Shown: positions 57,396 through 64,000 of the stretch, piece by piece
Layout of the letters: every line of letters starts with the position of its first letter
How positions within the stretch are numbered: position 1 is the stretch's first letter
Source of the DNA: Lachnospiraceae bacterium JLR.KK002
GTDB taxonomy: Bacteria > Bacillota > Clostridia > Lachnospirales > Lachnospiraceae
DNA: 64,000 nucleotides
Assembly (NCBI GenBank): GCA_036941025.1
Contig: JAYMNP010000001.1
Coordinates: 1,674,001-1,738,000, forward strand
Direction: 5' to 3'
The notes under the pieces: model-generated
What the model saw: the letters and a program-made list of their open reading frames with translations, nothing else
Databases searched by the model: none
Told to the model about the DNA's origin: nothing
Made by a program: the position numbers and the translations under genes

Positions 57396-58223
57396 CTATT
57401 GCCTCCTTTGATCTGCATTTCGATATAATAAAAGAATCAGCCCAATCAACACCAATGTGACAGCCGCCGCTATGGTGGAACTGGCACGCATAACGGGAAA
57501 CTGCTCATATTTCAATATGTAAGTAACAAAAGCATTCGGTAGGTTCACGAAGAAGGATACAATCAGGTTATTACCAGATATCTTGTATGCAGCCGCAAAT
57601 CCGACCCCTACTGCAAACAACAGAAGAATATCCTCCAAGGTGCGGAATCCCGGATAGCCCAAATGGTAAAGGGAGAACATTGCCCCGGAAACCAGAATTG
57701 CCGGTACCCACCCAAATTGCCGGTCTATCCGGCTCTGTACAAATCCGCGGAATAAAAATTCCTCAAAAAACGTGGTCATAATCAGCGGCACAATTCCCAT
57801 AGGCAACAAGTGCCAGGGGATCTGCTCACCGACAGCCATCTTCGGGATAAGCTGCCCTCCAACGGAAAATACCACAAAGGCAGCCAAAACACCCCATTGC
57901 CGTATGCCCGGCTTTTTGAAACCGACTTCTGCCAATACTCTGCCAGAGGCCGGCATCCCATTTTCCTTATTATTGCCGAATACCCTCGCTTGCGCTGGGG
58001 CAGACCCTGGCATAAAGGGATGCCCGTAGGGTGTTTCCTTATACAAACAGTACAGCGGAATGAAAAGGCCGAATACCAGCCCATACAGGAGATTGTAAAA
58101 AATAAAATATAGTATGGGCGTTGGATTGAGATTCGCTGCCGCAATACAGATAATAAGCATGATTTCTATGCCGGCTGAAATCAGGAGCGTTTTTCCTTTT
58201 CCCCTGTTTGCTGCTTCCTTCAT
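57396..58223 (-). CDS. CPBP-family intramembrane metalloprotease
   Basis: The 275-residue protein has about eight spans and the CPBP motif FFEEFLFRGFVQSRID (EExxxR) plus a downstream SLYHLGY His motif. The family processes prenylated or bacteriocin-related substrates and often gives self-immunity. ATG 58223 is preferred to a GTG three codons earlier; the GGGGGTGG upstream is a fair ribosome site. The ATG overlaps the stop of the 42-residue gene. Confidence 0.88.
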   Translation of the reverse strand: MKEAANRGKGKTLLISAGIEIMLIICIAAANLNPTPILYFIFYNLLYGLVFGLFIPLYCLYKETPYGHPFMPGSAPAQARVFGNNKENGMPASGRVLAEVGFKKPGIRQWGVLAAFVVFSVGGQLIPKMAVGEQIPWHLLPMGIVPLIMTTFFEEFLFRGFVQSRIDRQFGWVPAILVSGAMFSLYHLGYPGFRTLEDILLLFAVGVGFAAAYKISGNNLIVSFFVNLPNAFVTYILKYEQFPVMRASSTIAAAVTLVLIGLILLLYRNADQRRQ

Positions 58224-58348
58224 CCTAACCACCCCCTGATAAAACGCAACTGCCCTAAAATCGCACCTGCAACCATCGCCGCCAATGTTACAACAATCAT
58301 GACAGAGTGCTCTTTCATCAGTTTACCTAATTCTTTTAAATCGTTCAT
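58220..58348 (-). CDS. 42-residue single-span membrane peptide
   Basis: It reads MNDLKELGKLMKEHSVMIVV, then TLAAMVAGAILGQLRFIRGWLG and stop: one hydrophobic span of about 17 residues. AAAGGAGGAGCGG is a strong ribosome site. It overlaps the CPBP ATG by 4 bp (ATGA), so coupled. Its first 19 bases match the start of the acyltransferase gene at 33912. Family not recognised. Confidence 0.7.
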   Translation of the reverse strand: MNDLKELGKLMKEHSVMIVVTLAAMVAGAILGQLRFIRGWLG

Positions 58349-58382
58349 GGAACCGCTCCTCCTTTATCCTACAACGGGAATT

Positions 58383-59147
58383 TCACGCTTCTTTTTTTAG
58401 CTCTATAAAACTGTATATTCCCAAAATTATATATACGGGCACAACAATATATAATGTCAAATCAGCATATCCGTTTATACTCGAAAAGCAATAAGGCAAA
58501 GCGCAGACATTGATCATAAAGTGGAGCATAATCGGTAACCATAAATTATTTGTTTTCTTATATACCATTCCAAAGAACATACCCATGCCTATCGTCCACA
58601 CAACCTTGCTTACGATTACAGGCAGCGGCTGGTTTAGCACACCAAATATATGTCCAGCCCCAAAAATCACGGACGACAACACAACCGCAATCAAAGTGCT
58701 GTTTTTACTTTTTACCAACATCTTTTCAATAAGATTCAGCAACAAGCCCCGCACATAGAGTTCTTCAATGATTGCCACGCCAATATAATACACAACACCT
58801 TCGATAAGCACCTTCTCAATAGATGGCTGACGGTCAAAAGGTGATAATCCCACATAAAAAGCAAGAAAACCCACTGCCGCAACCAGCGCTCCAATGATTC
58901 CGTATCTTTTAAGCCCATCGACCAGGCCCTTTTTCCTAAATCCCAAGTCCCATGTAGGAACAAATGTCCTTAAAAACAAATAGGCTACCGCTCCTATGAG
59001 CAGGAAATTTACCATAAGCGTAAAGTAAACAGGCTCTATGTCCGCAACTTGAATATGGACAAAAAACGCGCTTGGAATACCTGTTATATCCATAAACGTA
59101 ATGATCAAAGTCAAAACTGCTATATAAATAAACTCTCGCTTTTTCAA
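58383..59147 (-). CDS. CPBP-family intramembrane metalloprotease
   Basis: The 254-residue protein has about seven spans and AIIEELYVRGLLLN, the EExxxR catalytic motif, with FGAGHIFG as the second His motif. TTG 59147 is used because GGAGG lies 7 bp upstream. It follows the junction motif at 59202-59222. It is unlike the CPBP gene at 57396, so not a tandem duplicate. Confidence 0.86.
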   Translation of the reverse strand: MKKREFIYIAVLTLIITFMDITGIPSAFFVHIQVADIEPVYFTLMVNFLLIGAVAYLFLRTFVPTWDLGFRKKGLVDGLKRYGIIGALVAAVGFLAFYVGLSPFDRQPSIEKVLIEGVVYYIGVAIIEELYVRGLLLNLIEKMLVKSKNSTLIAVVLSSVIFGAGHIFGVLNQPLPVIVSKVVWTIGMGMFFGMVYKKTNNLWLPIMLHFMINVCALPYCFSSINGYADLTLYIVVPVYIILGIYSFIELKKEA

Positions 59148-59201
59148 AGCACTCCCTCCAAATTTCTATCTGTTTCCTGTTTCTGCAATATAATATGTGA
59201 C

Positions 59202-59222
59202 TTCCTGACAAACAGGAATTTA
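59202..59222 (-). repeat. Gene-junction hairpin motif
   Basis: On the minus strand the TAA stop of the 59220-59705 gene is followed at once by ATTCCTG-TTTGT-CAGGAA, a 6-bp hairpin. Related motifs lie at 61267, 63571 and, degenerate, at 32770. Confidence 0.65.
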
Positions 59223-59705
59223 TCTGTTTTCGATAATCAATTCTTTGCACTTCCATTCTTCACCCAGAACACAATATGTTTCTGTCGTATCAAGAACTGT
59301 ATCGCTAAAACCGACTGCTTTATAACAATAATAAGCCGGGAGATTATTCTCAAAAACGCCCAATGATGCTTTTTTTGCTCCATATATTTCAAATACAAAT
59401 TTCAGACCCAGCCGAAGCATAGCTTTTCCATAGCCTTTTCCTCTCTTGTGAGGATTTACAATAACAAATCCAAAACGTAGTTCATCCAATGATTCATCAG
59501 GGTTTCTTAGTGTAAAAAAGCCAACGATTCCTGTATCATCAAATGCAGTAAACGGCATTAGAGATTCAACAAAACAAAATTCCTTTTGCGTTATCGGATA
59601 ATTACCGAGTATACCTGCTGTCCATTGATAAAATACTTTTTCATCCTGACACCATGATAATATTGTATCTACATCTGAAGCTTTATATGGTCTTATTCTA
59701 ATCAT
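59220..59705 (-). CDS. GNAT-family N-acetyltransferase (RimJ/RimL-like)
   Basis: The 161-residue protein begins MIRIRPYKASDVDTILSW and has VNPHKRGKGYGKAMLRLGL as acetyl-CoA site. Substrate unknown. Its stop codon is part of the junction motif. Confidence 0.9.
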   Translation of the reverse strand: MIRIRPYKASDVDTILSWCQDEKVFYQWTAGILGNYPITQKEFCFVESLMPFTAFDDTGIVGFFTLRNPDESLDELRFGFVIVNPHKRGKGYGKAMLRLGLKFVFEIYGAKKASLGVFENNLPAYYCYKAVGFSDTVLDTTETYCVLGEEWKCKELIIENR

Positions 59706-59736
59706 ACATTTTCCCTCGCAAATTCCGATTTTGACG

Positions 59737-60213
59737 TTATACTCGTTTTATCATATCTATGCACCAATCTTCATACTTTCCTTGATTGCCCTGTTCATCG
59801 GTATATTCGTATACACCGTCTAAGTGTAGTTCACCGACCGCATGATATCCTAATCTTTCATCCAATCTCTTTGCCGCAGAATTGTCCGTTGGATTTACAT
59901 CAAGTCCTAAATAGGGAATTGCGGCCTCTTTGCAATATTCTTCACATACCAACGACAGTCGGGTTCCAATGCCATAATTTCTTAAGGGCTCTATTACCAG
60001 CAAATCAATCATATCTGCACATTTTTCTTGGTTTGTATATGGCATGACATCTTCTTTATTATCCAGCGATAACAACACATATCCAATCGCGCAGTTATTG
60101 ACAAACGCGCCAAAATAAACTGCTTTTCCGTTATTCTGTTGCTGAAATCTATCGGCATGTATGGAAGCATCACTTTTCACCAATAACAAACTATTTAAAT
60201 CACATTCTTTCAC
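59737..60213 (-). CDS. GNAT-family N-acetyltransferase
   Basis: The 158-residue protein has VIEPLRNYGIGTRLSLV and LDVNPTDNSAAKRLDERLGY. It starts with GTG; no ATG or strong ribosome site is present, and the frame is open upstream with typical GNAT residues (IRIVKECDL), so the true start may have been lost or use a rarer codon. Confidence 0.8.
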   Translation of the reverse strand: MKECDLNSLLLVKSDASIHADRFQQQNNGKAVYFGAFVNNCAIGYVLLSLDNKEDVMPYTNQEKCADMIDLLVIEPLRNYGIGTRLSLVCEEYCKEAAIPYLGLDVNPTDNSAAKRLDERLGYHAVGELHLDGVYEYTDEQGNQGKYEDWCIDMIKRV

Positions 60214-60336
60214 TATCCTGATTTGATACGATATAGAATTTATTTCATATTAAATTTTCCTGCATATTTGTATTCCTCCAAATTTTTTTAATCAGGGGGA
60301 TTACAGCACGGCCAATCTTTTGGTTCAAACTGGAAG

Positions 60337-61056
60337 TTATTGAATCGGTAACAATTCTATATTTTTTGTTCGTTTTAGATTTATTTTAAGGTCTTCATAT
60401 TCAAACGGCTTGCCATGTCCCGGATATATTAGATTTGGTCTAAGTGCAATGATTGTTTCCCAAGATTTCAGAAAAGCCGTTTTGTCCTCTACCCAAATGG
60501 TTATTCTATGTAAACTTGGCAAGCCGTTCATAGCAGCGTCACCACAGAATAGAGAACCGTCATTTAGTAAAAGCGATATGGAATCGGAGGTATGACCGGG
60601 AGTATCAATAATTTTTCCTTGCAGTAAAAGTTCCACTTGCTTACGGTTTTGTTCGGTCACTTGAATACATCTACATTGATATTCTTGTTTTATTGAGGGA
60701 AACAAATGCTTACCTTTGCCAACGAACTTCATTAAATAACAAAAGAACAAGGCAATCTTAGTTGTGCAACCGCCATGAAAAGAGTTTTGCCCTCTATATA
60801 ATCTTTCTAATGCTTTGTCGCTCATAACGATTTGGAGGTCAGGGCATTCCGAAAGTACTTCATTCAGATAACCTGCGTGGTCATCGTGAGCGTGTGTCAA
60901 AAAAATATATCGTATCTGTTGAGGGGCTATTTGCATCTTTGCCAATTGCTTTTTAAAATGTGCAAATCCGCTTTCATACCCTGTATCAATCAGTACATAG
61001 CCTTTGTCAATAGGATATATCCAATTATTTACTATCCTGCTTCCTGCATTGAGCAT
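60337..61056 (-). CDS. Metallo-beta-lactamase fold hydrolase
   Basis: The 239-residue protein has the metal motif THAHDDHAGY, IDTPGHTSDSISLL, CGDAAMNGL and YPGHGKPF, a full MBL set. It probably hydrolyses a thioester or ester; substrate unknown. Its TAA stop is followed by CTTCCAGTTTG, a partial form of the junction motif. Confidence 0.9.
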   Translation of the reverse strand: MLNAGSRIVNNWIYPIDKGYVLIDTGYESGFAHFKKQLAKMQIAPQQIRYIFLTHAHDDHAGYLNEVLSECPDLQIVMSDKALERLYRGQNSFHGGCTTKIALFFCYLMKFVGKGKHLFPSIKQEYQCRCIQVTEQNRKQVELLLQGKIIDTPGHTSDSISLLLNDGSLFCGDAAMNGLPSLHRITIWVEDKTAFLKSWETIIALRPNLIYPGHGKPFEYEDLKINLKRTKNIELLPIQ

Positions 61057-61325
61057 AGGTGTTCTCTCCTTTCATTCATTTTCATCGGCGTCAACTTTCG
61101 ATTTCTCCACGAGTGCGTTTTATTTGCTATTTTTAACCCATGTGCCGACTTCCGATGATTTTATCATGCCAAGATGTTTGTAGAAATCCTGATCCAAAAG
61201 CACGATTGCCCTTTTTGCACCTTATACAGCCCTCCAATCAGCACCATTTTCTTTTTCATATGCAGCTCCCTGACAAGCAGGAAGTTACCAAGTGAATAAT
61301 TTTTTGCCTGATTTTTTATACAATA
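61057..61325. other. Non-coding stretch before IS copy 2
   Basis: It holds CCACGAGTGCG (about 61108-61118), related to the repeat core, a short frame from ATG about 61259 (MKKKMVLIGGLYKVQKGQ) of no known family, and the junction motif at 61267-61287, which belongs to the original end of the CPBP gene. Confidence 0.4.
61267..61287 (-). repeat. Gene-junction hairpin motif
   Basis: On the minus strand the motif begins at the original TAA of the IS-interrupted CPBP gene: TAA, then CTTCCTG-CTTGT-CAGGGA. The stem changes by a G-T pair relative to the 59202 copy. Confidence 0.6.
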
Positions 61326-62792
61326 CACCACTTTACAACTTTTCCATAAAAAAAATGTCATACAGGACTTTCTGATGTATAATAAGTTTGCAAACAAAAA
61401 AATACGAAAGAAAGTGATCCTGTACGACAGACTTATTATACAACGAAAAAACTATAATTGGTAGACTTTATCATTATTTTTACATTTATTTTGAGGCTTG
61501 TTCCATTCCTACAGCCGAGACATTGGTCCTGCTCCTGCTGTCCATACTGACACTGGAGTCAGCGGATTCCATCCGTTTCCTTTACAGACATTTCCTGTCA
61601 AAGCTAACAGATAAATCCCTGAATGCCTTTTACTATGCCTGCTCCTATGCCAAAGTGGATTATTCCAGGTTTATGAATGCAACAGCATCTATGGCATTGA
61701 AACTAATCCCGAAATCCTTAGAGACGCAGCCCGTTTTTTTATGCATGGATGATACCATTGTTCCCAAATATGGAAAGAAATTTGAGGATGTCTCAAAACT
61801 CTTTGACCATTCCGCGCACAACGGCAGCGGCTACCTGAATGGGCACTGCTTTGTAAGTGTCATGCTCTGTGTGCCAATGTGGGATAAAGGCAAGATTGTT
61901 TACCAGGCGTTTCCGCTTTCCTACCGTATGTGGCAGAAAGAAGAGTCAAAATTAAAGCTGGCTGCTTCCATGGTACGCCAGGCCATGCCTGAATTACAGG
62001 AAAAGGCGAATGTCATTATCCTATGCGACAGCTGGTATACAAAAGGGGATCTGGTTTCTGTCGTGGATGAATACCCAAACCTTGGCCTAATCGGAAATGC
62101 AAGGTATGACTCTGTCCTTTATGACCTTGCCCCGCAGCCGACCGGAAAAAGGGGCAGGCCTGCAAAACATGGGAAACGTCTTTCGGCGGAAAAAGATTTT
62201 ACACTTTCGGATGAAAAAATAGGCGGTTATTATATTGGGATGCGCCGTGTCCTTACAAATATTTTCGGCACAAGGGAAGTTTTTGCCTATGTGACAGCCA
62301 CAGAGAAGGAAGGCGGTTCCAGGCGCCTGTTCTTCAGTACGGTTTTCCCCACACAGCTGCAGATTTTTTGTGCATGGCAGGAAAAGACCCCCCTGAACCA
62401 GACGGGGAGTGCATGGATGGATTACATCCCCTTGTTCCTGTACTCATTCAGATGGAAGATAGAAGTCAGCTATTACGAACAGAAAACCTTCTGGTCACTA
62501 TGCAGCTATATGGTGCGCAGCCGGAAAGGGATTGAAATGCTGGTTAATCTGATCAACATAGCTTATTGTGCGATGAAACTGCTGCCATATCAGGATGAAG
62601 CATTTTCAAAGTACCGTAGGGAAAGCGCACAGGATTTCAGGTTTGTGCTCAGCGAGCGGATCAGGCAGGAGGTATTTTTTGCCACTTTCGTGAAAAAGAG
62701 CGAAAGTATAATAAAATCATCTGCCCTTATGAGAGCCTTAAAATACCTTGTTCAGCAAAAGGAGCGCTATTTATAATAGTTGTAAAGTGGTG
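61326..62792 (+). mobile_element. IS4-like insertion sequence, copy 2 (1467 bp)
   Basis: Same perfect 15-bp ends as copy 1 (61326-61340 and 62778-62792). Direct repeat ATACAATA at 61318-61325 and 62793-62800. It lies in the same orientation as copy 1, 16.5 kb away. It has cut the last ~11 codons from the CPBP gene at 62727-63509. Confidence 0.94.
61523..62776 (+). CDS. IS4-like DDE transposase, copy 2
   Basis: The protein is identical to copy 1 at 44971-46224, with the same DDE residues and the same uncertain non-ATG start. Being intact and identical, at least one copy was active recently. Confidence 0.85.
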   Translation: MVLLLLSILTLESADSIRFLYRHFLSKLTDKSLNAFYYACSYAKVDYSRFMNATASMALKLIPKSLETQPVFLCMDDTIVPKYGKKFEDVSKLFDHSAHNGSGYLNGHCFVSVMLCVPMWDKGKIVYQAFPLSYRMWQKEESKLKLAASMVRQAMPELQEKANVIILCDSWYTKGDLVSVVDEYPNLGLIGNARYDSVLYDLAPQPTGKRGRPAKHGKRLSAEKDFTLSDEKIGGYYIGMRRVLTNIFGTREVFAYVTATEKEGGSRRLFFSTVFPTQLQIFCAWQEKTPLNQTGSAWMDYIPLFLYSFRWKIEVSYYEQKTFWSLCSYMVRSRKGIEMLVNLINIAYCAMKLLPYQDEAFSKYRRESAQDFRFVLSERIRQEVFFATFVKKSESIIKSSALMRALKYLVQQKERYL

Positions 62793-63509
62793 ATACAATA
62801 GAGTACCAACAAAAATTATGGTCGCTAATACAACAATGTTATATTGTATTGGCGCTAAATAACAGATATTAAAAGCTGCGTGCATAATGGCAATCAGCAA
62901 TATATTTCTGCATTGATAATAGGTTATTCCCAAAACAACGGAAACAAGTAATGTCCATATACAAAGACAAACAATTTGTTCCATGCCCAATGAATTTCTG
63001 ATGATCCACATTGGTAAATGCCACGCTGCCCAAACGGCGCCGACAAAAAGAACACTTTTAATGTTCTTAAAAGGAAGTCGTTCCAGCAGAAATCCTCTCC
63101 ATGCTATTTCTTCAGCAAAAGCTGTTATCAGCAGGTATATACAGCTTGTTAATAGTGATATTACTGTCGAATATGTATTTTTAAATACGTCAGTTTTCAC
63201 GATGAACGAATAGCAATAAGAACCAAATATACCTGCAGCCATACATATAACCCCTGTTAAAATATATTTGATTGTTATTTTCCCTGAAAACATTCGCGTA
63301 AAGTATACCTTGATGTTCTGCTCGCAAATCAGCAGAAAAGTAGCAGCCATAGCGGGAATACACACATATAAGTATTTTAAGTACAATAATCCATTGGGAA
63401 TGATAATTCCACTCTGTTCTAACAATGTAGGTACATAGCATATAAACGATAAAACATATACGACAGAAACCCATAACGTAAGTTTCAACTTATTTGTGTA
63501 TCCCGCCAT
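62727..63509 (-). CDS. CPBP-family intramembrane protease, C-terminus replaced by IS
   Basis: The 260-residue protein has spans throughout, AFAEEIAWRGFLLERLP (EExxxR) and WAAWHLPMW. The last ~22 residues (from HHFTTIINSA) come from the IS. Removing the IS and one target repeat gives ...GTLLYKKSGKKLFTW and a stop at 61285. The start is ATG 63509 with AAGGAG 8 bp upstream. The catalytic core is intact, so activity may remain. Confidence 0.85.
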   Translation of the reverse strand: MAGYTNKLKLTLWVSVVYVLSFICYVPTLLEQSGIIIPNGLLYLKYLYVCIPAMAATFLLICEQNIKVYFTRMFSGKITIKYILTGVICMAAGIFGSYCYSFIVKTDVFKNTYSTVISLLTSCIYLLITAFAEEIAWRGFLLERLPFKNIKSVLFVGAVWAAWHLPMWIIRNSLGMEQIVCLCIWTLLVSVVLGITYYQCRNILLIAIMHAAFNICYLAPIQYNIVVLATIIFVGTLLYHHFTTIINSAPFAEQGILRLS

Positions 63510-63570
63510 CACAATTTCTCCTTGCAGTGCGAAAATCTTGCAGAAATTCCAGTTTCTCGTTCTCGGCAAA

Positions 63571-63592
63571 TTCCTGATAAATCGGAATTTTA
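63571..63592 (-). repeat. Gene-junction hairpin motif
   Basis: On the minus strand TAA of the GNAT gene is followed by AATTCCGATTTATCAGGAA, a diverged copy with a shorter stem. Confidence 0.55.
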
Positions 63593-64000
63593 CCATTTTA
63601 ATTTTTCCCATTCTTCACGCTTTATGGCATATGCATATGATATCCCATTCTTTTCATCAGGATATTCTTTCACTTTCCTCATACCGATTGCAATGGCAGT
63701 AGAACATGAACCAATATTTGTATATTTCATATAAGAATATAGGCAATCGTATTCTGTATTCATAAATGCCCAATCTCTAACCGCGCTTGCGGCCTCACTT
63801 CCAAAACCTTTCCTCCAATGATTCTTTTGAATGTGATACCCTATTTCAGGCAGGGATTCTCCATCAATATTCTGTATTGTCAGCCCGCAGTCGCCGATAA
63901 ATTCATCCGTTTCTCTTAAAACAACAGCCCACAGACCGAATCCATATTCCTCGTAGTTCTGGAGATTCCATTCAATCCAATCCTTTGTACGGTTCTCATC
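63590..64000 (-). CDS. GNAT-family N-acetyltransferase (RimJ/RimL-like), 3' part
   Basis: The 136 residues visible include WAVVLRETDEFIGDCGL, EIGYHIQKNHWRKGFGSEAA (acetyl-CoA loop) and SIGYAYAIKREEW-like C-terminus (read ISYAYAIKREEW). The frame runs off the window edge, so the start is missing. Its stop lies 81 bp before the CPBP ATG. Confidence 0.88.
   Translation of the reverse strand, partial: DENRTKDWIEWNLQNYEEYGFGLWAVVLRETDEFIGDCGLTIQNIDGESLPEIGYHIQKNHWRKGFGSEAASAVRDWAFMNTEYDCLYSYMKYTNIGSCSTAIAIGMRKVKEYPDEKNGISYAYAIKREEWEKLKW

Noticed and set aside
61164..61397. 77-codon minus frame before IS copy 2
   Set aside because: Half of it lies inside the IS and the rest covers the original CPBP end; not a real gene.
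44774..62792. Composite transposon as a proven unit
   Set aside because: Each IS has its own target repeat and no common flanking repeat is seen.
59202..63592. Integron attC sites
   Set aside because: The junction motif lacks GTTRRRY/RYYYAAC cores and no integrase is present, so only a looser cassette idea is kept.

Overview
The window looks like a chromosomal segment of a Clostridia-type Firmicute, most likely a Lachnospiraceae-like gut anaerobe. The clues are a T-box leader before pheS, strong AGGAGG-type ribosome sites with frequent GTG/TTG starts, the parE-parC, der-plsY and DUF512 gene sets, and small XRE/ABC and GNAT/CPBP genes. The family-level placement is inference. Almost every gene lies on the minus strand. 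No tRNA, rRNA, CRISPR array, integrase or phage gene was seen.

Bases 1-31400 are mostly core genome. They hold a pheS-pheT-queA operon with a T-box leader, whose pheS/pheT junction has been split by a complete 1756-bp insertion sequence. These are followed by a secreted M15 peptidase and a large secreted transglutaminase/FN3 protein, nfo and ilvD, a divergent PAS hybrid histidine kinase, nadB-nadC plus a GntR regulator (no nadA here), the topoisomerase IV genes parE and parC separated by a hairpin-rich gap, a eukaryote-type Ser/Thr kinase, a DUF512 radical-SAM gene with der and plsY, and an XRE / PLDc_N / ABC transporter operon.

Bases 31400-48200 are a mosaic of accessory genes and wreckage: a glycosyltransferase, an acyltransferase-3 protein whose first codons match another gene in the window, chimeric pseudogene fragments, a SplB-like radical-SAM gene behind a promoter with an overlapping 13-bp dyad, a two-component system plus ABC exporter, and decayed GHKL, MATE, PEBP, HxlR and AlbA_2 genes around intact MBL and XRE-cupin genes. 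One copy of a 1467-bp IS4-like element sits at 44774.

Bases 48200-55490 form one minus-strand set of seven genes: small membrane protein, ABC ATPase, membrane component, response regulator, histidine kinase, LolD-like ATPase, and FtsX-type permease. This looks like a sensor-regulator-transporter unit for envelope stress or antimicrobial peptides. Bases 55500-64000 are a run of small minus-strand genes (GrpB, five GNAT acetyltransferases, three CPBP proteases, an MBL hydrolase, and a 42-residue membrane peptide). Several are joined by a recurring ~21-bp motif that begins at the stop codon. A second, identical IS4-like copy has cut off the end of one CPBP gene, and the window ends inside a GNAT gene.
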